Source of the DNA: Lycorma delicatula
Lineage: Eukaryota > Arthropoda > Insecta > Hemiptera > Fulgoridae
Direction: 5' to 3'
DNA length: 64,000 nucleotides
Assembly (NCBI RefSeq): GCF_047948215.1
Contig: NC_134460.1
Coordinates: 128,572,324 to 128,636,323 of the forward strand
A model generated the notes under the pieces. It worked only from the letters and a program-made list of their open reading frames with translations. It did not search any database and had not been told where the DNA came from. The translations under genes were made by a program, and so were the position numbers. Below are positions 11,560-24,025 of this stretch, one piece after another; position 1 is the stretch's first letter; each line of letters opens with the position of its first letter.

Positions 11560-13430
11560 GAAGACATAATGTTATTTTATCTAAAGAACAAAATGACACT
11601 AACTAACTAGATCAATGATTGTACACAAACTGAGGAGCAGCATTGTAACACCAAAATAATTAATTGAACGATCTGACAAGAATCAACATGTCTGTATTCA
11701 ATGACCCTATATGATGCAAGACGTAAGAGCAATAAAATATGTCTTCTAACATGCATGAATGATCTTGTCTGTTTTCGTTATAGACTCTTGAGAGCAAGAG
11801 CCGCTGTAAATATATAACTTCATAACATAAAATCGGGTCTTGGCGCTACACACAAGAATGTTATGCATAGAAACGGCTATTGACCCCAGGGTCAAGAACA
11901 AAATAATCAATAAAAAATTAACACTACATGGCTATTATTTTTTTGGAATACATATAATGAGTAAGAAAAAAACAAATAAAACAACCCCACTTTTGATTAA
12001 GTTATACCAAGAATTACACCAGCCACTAGTAAATGAAATTTTCTTGACCTCAGGGCCAAGAACCATAAGTACTTCAACAGCATCAAACTGTTTCAATTTA
12101 TCTGAAACTGATAAAAAAGCTTTTAATCATTTAGTAACAAAACAAAACAAGTCACTTTGTTCCATCTGTATATAAACTTCCATATGGGTGTACCTAGACC
12201 ATGAACTTAGTATTGACAAACAAGAGTTGAAATTGAAGAATATCTATTCTTCTCACCACAAGTGTCAGAATTTAGTTATTTCATTAATTTCTAAAACATG
12301 TCTTCCATATCACTAATTTTGTTGAAAACCACCACCATTATTCATCAACAAACAGTATAACCAAAACATCCAACCAACACTAGTAAAATGTGACCATCTG
12401 CACACTAATTTACCAATCTTAATTTTCAAAGATATCCTTATTTACCACCAAATTACAGGCAAAAATATGGTGGACAAGAATAGCTGTTCAACATAAAAAG
12501 GACTCTTAGGCTATGTGGTAGTTTTATGTTGACTGCCTAAAAATTTCCTATGCGAAATGTTTAGTTGTAATATTGTGCAAAGTTTTCAATTCATATTAAA
12601 AGTTAGTCACTACTGGGGAAAATAACAAGAGATTACGGAGAAAACAATTTTTTTTTGCCGACAAAGTTATAAAAAAATCTGGGAATATATTCTTATGAAT
12701 TTGACAACCTTTACTTCTTGCAATACTGTATCTCAACATAAGATAAAAAAATCTTACTTTTTTAAAACCATGTAGGTTATATTCTTGTTTCTGAAGATCA
12801 CTAGTATACTCCTAATGGCTTGGAAAAATGATTAATTTCAGTTTATTACTTAAGGTTTAATTTTATTCAATGAATTACTGTACTAGATAATAATAGCTGT
12901 GAAAGTGGAATTCAGTACAGCTATACTATACTCCAAAGCAGCTGTAAGCAACACCATAGCCTCTTCTAATTATAGGTATATATTTTTTTGGGAGAATGAA
13001 CCTATCCATGATCTATTTTAATGATAATTTGAAAGAACATTTTTATTTTTTCTTGTAATGTTCTGGATGACGACTTCTTATTTTTATGGATATTTCAATG
13101 TTATTTTTTTGTAGCAACTTATTTGAACCAGAGGCATCAAAAAAATAATCCTCTTTATTTTGCTTGCAGTTAAACATAATATTTACCAGTGCATAGAATT
13201 ATTACAAATCACAATTTTCAAACCATATCTAGTGGATTTATTTGAAATAAACATTCAAAAGGTAAATTTTCTTCTACACATAAGCTTGATCATAATACGG
13301 TTTTAAGTTGGCAGTGAATGTATCTCATAACACACAAATGCATGGAAGTTAAGACCTACCACTATCTTCTGTAAAGATAACTTGGGTCAAAAATTTAAAC
13401 ATAACACTTGAAAGTTTAAGTTTACTGTAA
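11560..13430. other. intergenic DNA, unassigned
   Basis: No gene recognised. It contains two copies of a TGACCYCAGGGYCAAGAAC motif (11881-11899 and 12045-12063), with a weaker third copy at 10072-10090 on the other side of the piggyBac relic. The 111-codon open frame at 11840-12175 has no family features. Confidence 0.4.
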
Positions 13431-13439
13431 ATGCAAAGA

Positions 13440-14225
13440 AAAGCTTGATATTGACAATAGGTTGTACAAAATCTGTTTATATGATTCATTAAAGGTTTGC
13501 CATTGAGTAGACCCCAGGAGAGATAGTTACTGTCAATGAGTAATATTGCGGAAACATTAATATCAAACTAATTTCATACATACGGGAATAAAATGTTTAA
13601 ATTATGCAATCCTGTCTGGTATACATTACAATCTGCAGTATATTCAGGGAAAATGCCTGGTAGACCAGGCTGTGCAATTCATTGATCCAAATGAACACTC
13701 ACTTCTAGGGGCACACTTCGAAGTAAATTTTTACTATAGAATTTAATGCAGCAAAAAAGCACATAATTGGAAACAAAATTAAAGTGGAATTGTAGTTGCA
13801 AAATAGAACGATAGGCGGTGATGTCCATTCTCTTACCACAAAACATACATTAGAAATGAAACCAACTGGTAAAAGTAATAGATCAGGAGAACCTGTGGTC
13901 ATAACACACTACAATAAAGGAAAGCAACTTCATTAAATGACTTATTACCTTTCACCACTCTGTAAACAATTAGGTGGCATTTGAAGTATTATTAAATACT
14001 TCCTCTACAACAATTTTCAAGGAAACAAATGCTGGGAATTGATCAAAATGGCAACCCAACTAATGAAATAAGTATAAAAACATCACAAAAACAGAAAAGG
14101 ACAAAAGAATCTTTGCATTAGGAGTTTTGTATAGTTATGCAGACATCGCTCAGAAATTGTCAAAAGTCTCAACCCAAGTGGAACATTTATGTGCTTAAAG
14201 TGTTTCACAAAAACTCATTAAAAAT
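13440..14225 (+). pseudogene. piggyBac transposase relic, C-terminal half
   Basis: Fragments on the + strand match a piggyBac transposase from mid-protein to its end. They are YGNKMFKLC (about 13580-13606, after a worn version of the preceding DEmivpf-type region), then YTLQSAVYSGK (13619-13650) and KKHIIGNKIKVE (about 13755). LTTKHTLEMKPTGKSNRSGE and PVVITHYNKGK (13833-13920) follow, then a worn DLLPFTTL..RWHLKYY (about 13940-13990). Last is the Cys-rich tail GTFMCLKCFTKTH (about 14182-14220). Frameshifts separate nearly every block. The sequence differs from the piggyBac copy at 10936-11559, so it is a separate family. Confidence 0.7.
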
Positions 14226-14229
14226 ATAA

Positions 14230-17200
14230 TGAAACTTTTTAGAAAACTAAAATAGTGTTACAATTGATTGATCTTTTTAATGAGGATTACCAGCACCTCT
14301 TCATAGTACACAAAAATTATGGTGTACATGAGGAATGCCAGCTATCTCACTTTTTTTACCTTCACATGGTGTATCAATAAAATAAAGTTTTCTTATCAAT
14401 TTTCAAGTTATTACATTTGGTACCTGACTAATGTTCTATGAAATTCATTGGGAACCACTGACTAAGAGTTGCGGATTGCAAGCAATCCTTACAGTAGCAA
14501 ACTTGTTAATATTTCTACTAGAGAACATATGTTTTTATGAATGCTCAGACAACTGTCTATTGTTTTACATTTTCATTAACAAATATGCAGGTATGAAAAA
14601 TTTGCTACTTATATCACCAACTAAAATGTAAGGTACAAGGTGTATGGGGGAGGGGGGTTTGACTTATTTTACTCAGTACTGATAGTGTCCTAGTACATAT
14701 GGACAGTATGATAGTATCATATGGACAGCTTTTAAGTGATCAGCTGAATGGATATTCATTACAAATATCTTAATTTTTTTTGTATATTTTAACATTAACA
14801 TTACTGAAATTCAGAAATAAAGTATAAAAATGTAAAGAACATAACAGCACAGAGTTAAAATTAAACTAGAGAAAAATCTTTCTCAAGGTAGCTTATTTAA
14901 AAAAAAAAGTCAATTTACAACATTGTGGCATACCTTAATTGTCTACAAGATACATTTAAGACATAAAATACATTTCAGACAAGGCCTTACTTAAAAAGTT
15001 TCATTATTAGAGATTACCAATTCCAATAATCCCTGTAACCATAAAGGTGTTATTCAAATTAGTAAACTGATACAAATTTCCTTCTCCAATGATTTTTGAT
15101 AAGACTGACAATCTACAGGTGATATTCACCTTCTCTTTTTTTTTATCAGGACTGATAAAACATTTTTCCCCAGAGAATTTCTGGAGGGTACACAAATTTT
15201 TCAAAGTAAATCATCATCTTAAAAGTGATTAGCAACTAGGCTGTGGCCAGAAAATTTTTATTTTGATTTAGTATTCCATAAAGCTTTGTATCAATAAAGA
15301 AATTTCTGTTACTCAAACTTCTAGTATTAATTTATTGGGGAAAAATATAATATACTCAACCTGAAAGCTTTCCCTCAAATTCTAAAAAAAAGTATATTAT
15401 TTTACAGTATATAATAGGATATATCTGTAAAAAATTACAATTAAAAAAAATGTGCAAGAGTGATTCATAATATAGACTAAGTGATACTACCAAAGATTAG
15501 TCAAATTCCAAATAGTACAGTACAAAGTATTAACTTGCCATAAAATTAAACAAATGAGAAATTATTTGGTAAAATTTTCACATTTGCTAGGTAAACAATA
15601 TGCTGAAGCCTTTCTTATATAACCTGGTCTACAAAATAAATGGTTCAGACATGGAACACTAGCAATAAACATTACTAAATAAACAAGGCTGTACAGTTTT
15701 TGTACAAATCACTAATAGAGTAATTTTACTTAACTAACATCTGCAAGGGAATATTATATTGACAATTTTCTGAATTGTCAATATATTGACTTTGTTGTAA
15801 TATATATTCAATTGTTCATTTTTAATGAATTAGGAGTTAGGTTTTTTGTTGAAGTTGTACCTGAATTTAATGACACTACAAAATGCTGCTTAAGGCTCTT
15901 TACCTTGTTTGCAATGCATAAAATCTTGAACACAACACAGCAGTGAAATTAGTGATAGGCAAGTTTATCTTATAAATATTTCATATAAACTTTTACAAAA
16001 GTAACTTTCATAAAAACAATGCTAAAATGGGCAAGGGTAGAGGTGTAACTTTCACATTCTTGCCATAAACCTTCTTTCACTGGATTTGAAAAATTCAGTG
16101 TAATTCAGTTTAATACTTATAGTTTGCCTATTGAGAAAACAGTTTAGCTTAGTCAAAAAAGTAAACATTTTGTGGACAAGTTCACACAATTTCCTCACCA
16201 TTCTTATTCATATTCTGTTACTGTTGCAGTGCAAGAAATGACCATGGCAATATGTTCGGTACAAATTACATCAACATTCCTTTGAATACCTCTGAAAAAA
16301 TTCCTTATAAGAAGTCATCATTGTTCTCGCTTTGGGTAAAATTTCAAGATTATTTTAGCTACATGAAACTGCTAAACCAGAAAACATTTGGCAGAATTCT
16401 ACACAAGCAGTGGTGGCTGGTTTGGTTTTATAAACTAACTGCTCTTTCACTCAAAAGCATTCCACAAAAAAATTGAAAGTGATCTTTGGAAGAAGGCCTT
16501 TATGATATAAATAATGCAAGCTCTCAACCCGTGCTTAAAGAGAAAGTGCAATTATCAAACAAAAAAAGATGGTAATTGTTTCATGGTTAAAGAAAATACT
16601 CATATTCCTGAATTGATGTCTATTATTAATGAACACAGAAAAATAGACTGCGACCTTAAAGTTGTTAAGACTGCCAATGATAAAATTAATTTGATTATAA
16701 TGTTTCCAAACTTTTGATCATGTAGGATTAAGGAAATAGTTTCAAGACGTGATACAGTAATATCTTATTCAATGCAATATTCAAAATGACTTGACAAAAC
16801 CTGCCTGTAAAAAAAAAAAAAAAATTTGGTACTGCATTATTACTGTGGTGTAGGGAGAATGAGAAACTTCAGGCTGAAGGGGGAAAGAGTATGAAGTACC
16901 TTCATTGGCAATCTGTGAGAACCGAAACAATATGCTAATATTACATTTATTTATTCTCACCTAATGAAAATGGAACTATACAGTAGAACAACTTGCAAAA
17001 CCATAGTTTTTTCACAATTACAAAATGGGTGGCTGAAACAACAGACATATTTAAAATTTTAAGCATACAGAATATTTTTTGTGGTAAAATGGGCATTGTT
17101 AAGTACTATTTCAGTTCTCCACTACATTGAGAATTTAATCATTATCCAGGTTATGTACATTACACTTTCTTCACAAAATTATTCAAAACAATGTTTATGC

Positions 17201-19870
17201 TACTATAGTCATTATACAAGATTTCCAGTTTTAACACTTTTATGTTGGAATTTATCATTTAATAACAGTAAGCAAATTCTGTTATTTCAATAAAGTATTT
17301 ATAATGACACAGGTGTAAAAATAAAGCAACTAATATAGTTTTGAGTTGTCATTTTATTTTAATGACTAAAACTACAAAATATGTACACTAAAAAAAGGAT
17401 AAAACATACACATTTCTTTACATTAATACATAAAAACATGTAGAAAATTACAAAATAGCAGTCAGCAACTTATAAAACAAAATGTTTTACCTTCCTTTAA
17501 GAAATCCACCAAAACTGAATGTTATACACCTTGATATGAACATGAACTAGAACATTTATTTAGGCAAGGGCTAACTACATCTTAAATCTTACCTTTCAGG
17601 GCTAATTTGTGTCTATAGTCACAGTAAATTAAAAAAAATACTCCACTACCCTGTAACTTTTTGATCTTTCAATTTTAGTGTAGTTTAACAATACACCATA
17701 ATTAAATTTTCATGAATGTTCTTTGGTTTCACTATTTTAAATCTTTCACAAATTTGTCAACTAAATAAACAATGAATTTTTAAATTAAATAATTAACAAG
17801 AAATCAAAATACATATTTTTTTCCAACACTTAAGTAATAACTATTGTTTCTATAGGACTCTTTCAACTCCTTATCACCTTTTCTTACAAACAAAATCTAT
17901 GTGTTAAAACAATTTTGTGCAATGACAAAAATTTACCCACATACTCTCATTTGAGTGTCAACATACCCAAAAAAATTCAAAATTTCTAACAGTTCCTACA
18001 TATGATACTCAATTTAACATCAAGGGCATATTAAACATTATTATCTAACACAATCTGCTATTTAACAATTGTATCATACAAATACATTTATAAGATTTTC
18101 ATAAATTATTCTTATATTAAAGTGAACATGCACATCTTACAATTCTGTATGAAGCTAATTTGTAACATCAATAAACTGTAGCAGTAATAACAGACTGTAA
18201 GTACTTCTTTTAGAAAAGAATTACTTACCAATAATTACAGCGAATACTAAAGAGCATTTGGGTTGCGTAACCAGACTTTGCCTTTTTTCAGTTATGTGAA
18301 TATGAATATTTTACAATTTGTATTAGATTAGCTGTTGAATTTATCGATGTTTGGTTACATATATCGTCAACGTATTATAATGTAACTGCTGATTATTTTT
18401 TTTTATAATGAAACAAATATTTATGATAATTTTTTTTGAAGTATGTAGTTATTACCGTAGTGCTGTTAAGGATTTTTTTTGAATGTAAATAAATAATATT
18501 AACAGTTTATAATGTCGAAGAAATAAGTAATGTTTCAATACAAATAAAACTGCTGTTAATGTATATTAAGTAATACTGTTAGCCGTAAAGAAAACACAAA
18601 TTGGCGCTTCAGTGCAATAGAGCTATATTTTTACTAACAGTTGTGGTTAATGATAAAATAGTTAAGTAACAATTTCACCTTCGATCACAAAAAATTACTA
18701 TATAAATGAAAGGAAGACAAAACTAAATCCATTGTCACACTGAGTCTGTAAATGAACTGAAATTGTTGATGGCGAAGAGGCGACATGCTTGCCGAAGAGG
18801 ATCAATGACGTTGCATCAGCGTAGAAACTTTTCAATACATACTTCGTCGCATCGTACTGAAAACATTCGACATAAATGTAAGGCACCGTTGCAATATGTA
18901 TAGATAAATAAATAGAAATAATAAAATATTACATAATGTTAACGAAGAATTTGTAGAAAGCTCCTTATGGCTGCGTCGTATGATTACAGTTAAATGAAAA
19001 GCATGCAGATCAATATTTCAACAAACAAAATATTTAATTCTAAAAAAAGAAACATTTGCGTTAAAATTTATTATAGAAATATATCAGTGATGATTTAATC
19101 GTGTGCTTCAGCTATTTAGTAGAGAATATAAAATGCTACTTTTTTGTTTGTTTTAAATAACGTAGTATTTAACGTTGTTCAGAAGCGTATAAGTGATGTA
19201 CTACACCTAATATTTTAAACGAAGACTAAGCAACTTCCATTACTAGGCATACTTTTTGTATCTGGATGGTTACTAACAATAACCATATGTATAAATCGAA
19301 GCCAAAAGCTGTAATCAACACTTGCATCACCCACAACTTAATTTTTTTTAGAATTAGTACATCATAGTATCAATTTTTTTTAGTAGAAATGTAATTGTAA
19401 TATAGAGCGAAGCATCTAAAAACAACCACATTCACGAAACGCATTTAAAAAAGTATACAGCAACATATGTCTCAAAATATTACTAAGGCAACATTCAAAT
19501 AAAATTTTTATAATACATTCGTAAAGCAGCATAAATAATGCCAAAATATTTTCTTTATATAATATTTTCTATGATCCTTTAATAAGCATACATACATGAA
19601 GATTATAGTTCACGTGCCATACTTGCGCAGTTAAATTAAAGCTAAAGACAAGAATAAGTATTACACATTACATAGAAAAAACCGACATGAATGTAAAGAA
19701 AAAACCATGGACCACTCCATCTTATATTGCTTTGCGTTGCCTTTTTCCTAAAATTTTAACCTTTAAATTTTAATAAATTTCATACTAATCTTAATATCTA
19801 TTATCGTCAGATGTTATCTAATAATTATCAACGAAGGTTATCTGCAACACCAACCGACCCACCTTTGTTG
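14230..19870. other. 5.6 kb without recognised coding sequence
   Basis: AT-rich, with many short homopolymer runs. Several 60-75 codon open frames (for example 14431-14631, 16252-16476, 16514-16717) show no domain, composition or splice context of a gene. The rightmost part (about 19000-19870) would hold the 3'UTR of Rsf1 if the proposed terminal exon is right. Sequence near 18700-18900 is less AT-rich than its surroundings but I could not assign it. Confidence 0.4.
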
Positions 19871-19873
19871 AGA

Positions 19874-19925
19874 TTAAGTTCTGCTGAAGTCCTTCAGGAA
19901 TTTGATTGCTCGATACAAGTCACTG
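19874..19925 (-). CDS. Rsf1: probable terminal coding exon of Rsf1
   Basis: On the minus strand, GATATCTTTTACAG provides a good acceptor; the exon would start at 19925 and reach a stop codon (19876-19874). Joined to the donor at 21787 it stays in frame: the split Ser codon AG|C is followed by SDLYRAIKFLKDFSRT and stop. The fit of frame, stop and acceptor is suggestive. There is no homology proof that I can cite, and the donor (GTACTA) is weak. The predicted protein is 258 residues in this form. Confidence 0.4.
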
Positions 19926-20118
19926 CTGTAAAAGATATCTTAATCCCTATGTAACAGAAAATAATGAATTTATAACTGGAGCAAGTTAATTCTATATGTA
20001 GCACAAACCACAATCCAGTTGACTGTGGGTACAGAAATAGAAATTGGTTAATAGATTCTACAATAACCATCACAGCAAATCAAGTGATTTTTCATAATAG
20101 TATTAGTTTCTTCGAATA

Positions 20119-20811
20119 CAGTGAACTCGCACTTAAATGGGAGAACCCATCAGATAATCTCCAAATTACTAACAAATAAATTTTTATTTTTAGAAAACAA
20201 TCATATTTAGTTTTTGTCAATGAAAACATCCAATCCAAATTAAAAAAAAGATAAAGTATTACAACTTTTCGGTTTTATATCTGTATATTTATATATGTAT
20301 AAAATAGCCCAGCACTTAATTTATGGGTGGGGGGGGGGATCAGCATGGCTAATGAGAACATAATTCTAACAGACCTGCTAATTAAAATTTTTTAATCATA
20401 AATAATAGCTTTCATGTACAAAATACATTTGCAGGGAAAAAAAGATTTTATCTTGTTTTTGGTAACCTAAGAGAGGTTCATGCAAAGATGACATCAGAGG
20501 TTCTCTGTTGCCCATTTACAAATTCCCAATTTATCATTAGAAATATTTATCTCAATCATAGGAATTAATGAATTTAACCTAACCTTTTTATCTCTAATTT
20601 CCAAATATAATTGTCAACATTTTAATATAACTAAAAACAATTATAAAAGTAATAATTTAAGCTTCTTACATAGAATACAAAAAAATTAATAAAATTTGTT
20701 GAGTACTGATATCAGTGCTTTCTTTTATACTATCCCAGTTAAACGAGAGTGTACTGTATTATGATATCAGTACATTCTTCAATGTTATCCCAGTTAAATG
20801 AGAGTGTACTG
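20119..20811. mobile_element. pogo/Tigger-like MITE with duplicated right end
   Basis: The left end reads TA-CAGTGAACTCGCACTTAA and the right end, inverted, TA-CAGTACACTCTCATTTAA. They share the CAGT-A-CTC-TTAA pattern of pogo-type terminal repeats, both flanked by TA, the target duplication of the Tc1/pogo group. A second, nearly identical right end stops at 20756, because a 54-bp unit is tandemly duplicated (20708-20761 and 20762-20815). The interior (about 690 bp) has no open frame, so the element is non-autonomous. Confidence 0.6.
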
Positions 20812-20815
20812 TATT
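20708..20815. repeat. 54-bp direct tandem repeat, two copies
   Basis: The unit begins TGATATCAG and ends GAGAGTGTACTGTATT. The second copy (20762-20815) differs at about ten positions. It lies at the right end of the MITE and contains its terminal repeat. Confidence 0.8.
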
Positions 20816-21787
20816 AGAAGTTAAATGTCTCAAGAAAAATTGCTCACTTACAAAAACTTCACAGTGGATATAAAATGAGCTAAGAACATCCAACTATCAG
20901 GCAGGGAAGAAGTCTTTTACAGTGAATTTTTAATTTGGTACAATATGAGGCCTGGAAAACGATCTTTAATAAATTGCACAATTATCTAGCAATGTAGTAG
21001 TTAAAACTTTGTAGTTTTAAATTACAAGTTAAGAATGAATAACTTCACATGATAAATTACAGAATTTAAAATCTCATCATTTTAATCACTATTTAGACAT
21101 GAGACAGAATCTTGAAACATGTTTTATAGCTTAAGACTGGTTTCCAGGTCTCTATTAAAAGAAAAATGTGGAATTTGCATCAAAATTTGGTAAATAAATA
21201 ATAAAATAAATTAAAATAAAAAACAAATTTTTTTTTTCTAAGGCAATTTTATGCTAAAATAAAAACAATTAAGAAAATGAACCAAGCATGAAATTTAAAA
21301 AATTTTGCCAAAGTGAGAATGGAGAAAAAGATGCCATACATATACATGAAACAAAATTGCATTTAACTAATGTATACTGGGCAAGATGTATGAAAACACT
21401 TATATATTTTTTAAACAATAATCAGTTCAAACAGAAATTCAAATAATATGCCTGTTATAATGTTATTACTGCAGACAAAACATATTACCTCATATATGAT
21501 AATCACTAACACGATATAATAATTTACCATTTAATAATGAAAAAAAAATTGTACCTTTTACCTAAGAGGGGACACACAATTACACTAACATACTGATTTT
21601 ACCACCTCCCACTTCACTACTCCACCTATAGGCAGATTTCATGACTATAAAACCCTCATTAACAAACTGATCCCGATTACACTCAGATCTGATCCATCAG
21701 CCTTTTAAATACTTTATATACTGTAGTAAATGAAACAATTGGGCAATATATTTTTTATCATTTTGAATGTATGTATTGTAGTAGTAC

Positions 21788-22512
21788 CTTCCACGCCCTA
21801 CTGGTGATCGACTGCGGTATCTTGCACCAGAGCTCCTCCCAGAATCTCCGTAATAGCCATTGGTTTCATATCCATCACGAAGTGAATCACGACCTCCACC
21901 TCCTCCACTACCACCATAAGTGCTTCCACGGCTACCACGATATCCTGATTCCCCTCTACTACCATATCCATCCCGTCCTCCGTAACCATCCCTGTCATAA
22001 TCATCTCTGCTAGATCGTCCCCCATAACTACTGCCACCTCGGCTCGACCCTCCAAATCCAGAGCCACGTGATCTACCAGAATCAAAATCATCATATCTGC
22101 CTCCACTGCTTCCTCTTCGACTCAATCCACTACTACCCCCTCTTCCACGAAAGCTACCGCTACGGTCAAAACCACCCCTACCACGGCTGAATCCCCTATC
22201 ACCATCTCTACCACGAAAACCACCACCTCTTCCTCCTCTTGAACCCCCCCTTCTGCCCCCTCTACCACGACCTCGTGATATTTCTACTCGAAGTTTTGGT
22301 CCCAAAAACGTAGAATGATTTAAAGAATCACACGCAGCAATTGCATCATCACGATTTTGAAATTCAACGAAGGCAAAACCTGGGGGATTAAACGCAACCC
22401 AAACGCTGTTTAGTTTCCCGTATTTTCTGAATTCATCTTCAATATCCTCCTTCTTGATACCATCACTCAGCCCGCCAACATAGACACGAGTACCTCTTAC
22501 AAATTCTCCCAT
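21788..22512 (-). CDS. Rsf1: Rsf1, RRM splicing factor, main coding exon
   Basis: This encodes a small nuclear RNA-binding protein of the SR-related type. Drosophila Rsf1 opposes SR-protein splicing activation. Residues 8-79 form one RRM, with RNP2 VYVGGL (10-15) and RNP1 GFAFVEF (45-51). The stretch YGKLNSVW.AFNPPGFAFVEF is almost identical to Rsf1. Residues 80-240 are a low-complexity Gly/Arg/Ser/Tyr region with many RG and RGG repeats, ending RYRSRSPVG, the diagnostic Rsf1 tail. The ATG (22512-22510) follows immediately after a TTTGTTTAG acceptor, so the 5'UTR must lie in an upstream exon. The tail is uncertain. Without splicing, the frame continues for 30 more residues (YYYNTYIQ...) to a stop at 21697, giving 271 residues. 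With the AAG|GTACTA donor it joins an exon at 19925. Open frames on the opposite strand here are shadows of the repetitive codons. Confidence 0.9.
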
Positions 22513-24025
22513 CTAAACAAAAAAAATCAATAATATTTGTTAGAAAATTATTTTATTTTAGAAGACTTACTTGCTAATATTTATAGAAACCAGTTATATA
22601 TTACACGACAGCAGAAGCATCTTTCTTAACATTTACAGGTTGAAGTTCTTGGAAGATGTGTTACTTCATTACAAACATAATTAACACATTTGTTATTACA
22701 CAAATTTGGTAATTTTGTTAAATAATCAAATAACATTTTTACAATTTTTTTTTTACTCCAAAAAATTGGAGGTAAAATATAAAAATTCACAATCAAGTTA
22801 AGATTAACTACAATTAAGAAGAGATTCTTTACAATACTGTAATTTAAGATATGTAAATATCACCATTCAGTCAGAAGTGTACCATAAGTTAAATGGTATG
22901 CACAGGCATTAAATGAAAGCAAAGAATCTCAGATTAAACTTTAAGAAGAACTTAAAGGGCCTGTTACCATGTAAAAGAGTGCCTGCTCAATTTCCCATGA
23001 AGTTTTGAACATCAGCCTGCTGAAGTTTACACAGTAAAATGTTCAAACTTAATGTACTTTTCTGATTACAGTAACTTTTATCATAGTTCAATACTACCAT
23101 TTTGTATTTAATTTAAATATCACCTCTGTTAAGTTTATTTAATGCTTATTAAAAAGGGTTAACAAGTGTTAGATATATGAAGTTTTGCCCAGAGAATAAC
23201 TTATTTTTGATGCTACTTTAGAACTATCCCACCTAATTTATTGTAAATAGCAACTAATATTATGAATTATATACAAATTGTATGATTTCAGTTAGACAAG
23301 ATTAACAAACAAATCAACCATTAGATAACATTTCATTACACTTAACTTCAAAATAAACTAACACACTTTTTTTTACACTCACTACTAACATTAATTAACT
23401 GTAAGAACTTAAAAAATGTTTGATTAACAGTTTATCACTAGCAGACTAATACCATCTAATGTAGACACTAACAGATGTGATCTAGACATAGTATCAATGT
23501 CTGCCGGCATATAACATTTTAACCATCCAAGTCAGTTTCTAAGTTATGTATTTCTTAAATGTGGCCCTTTTCTAGCTAACTAGGCAATAGGATCAATCGC
23601 AGCACTAAAATAAACCCTAATTAATAATTATTATAGATAGACCAATGCGGGTTGGAAAATAAGAAGCAAATTTTTTATCACAAGCCATACGTTTGAAATC
23701 ATTGTTTAACTCGAAAAAGTGATCTTATTCACCTCACTTTGAAAATTAGGTGAAGGAAATTAATATTTCAGAAATATAAAAACAAAACAATTTTAAAAGC
23801 TTACAACTCCTGACTAATACGAATAAATCTTTTTTGGAGTAAATTAAATTCTATTAATTTAGACTAAGAAAATGAGCACACAACTTTGACAAACATACTT
23901 TGTAATGTTCTTAGAATAAAACTTTTCCTTGTATGATCCACATTCTTTTTTATCACATTATTACTGAAAGCAATGGAAAACCACAGCTGCATTTGCAATG
24001 CAAAGTAGCTCTCTGCATTTTCATA
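22513..24025 (-). other. Rsf1 first intron, 3' part
   Basis: AT-rich sequence without recognisable genes on either strand. A 12-bp T run lies just left of 22753. Confidence 0.45.

Larger units (their letters stand above)
19926..21787 (-). other. candidate last intron of Rsf1
   Basis: Bounded by AAG|GTACTA at the donor and TTTTACAG at the acceptor, minus strand. It contains a pogo-like MITE (20119-20811) and otherwise AT-rich sequence with a poly-G run near 20329-20338. If the donor is not used, the reading frame instead runs on to a stop at 21697. Confidence 0.4.

Noticed and set aside
11840..12175. 111-codon open frame on the + strand
   Set aside because: No domain, no splice or promoter context. 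It overlaps repeated non-coding motifs and ends without a family signature.
18698..18886. 62-codon minus-strand frame in a less AT-rich patch, with a TTTTCAG|TACGATGCG acceptor-like site
   Set aside because: No recognisable protein, and no partner exon could be found. Kept only as a note that 18.7-18.9 kb has unusual composition.
20329..20338. Poly-G run as a possible G-quadruplex
   Set aside because: A single run only, with no further G tracts nearby to form a quadruplex.
21798..22106. 102-codon open frame antisense-shifted within Rsf1, and the + strand frame 21771-22013
   Set aside because: These are shadows of the repetitive Gly/Arg/Ser codons of Rsf1. They have no independent features.
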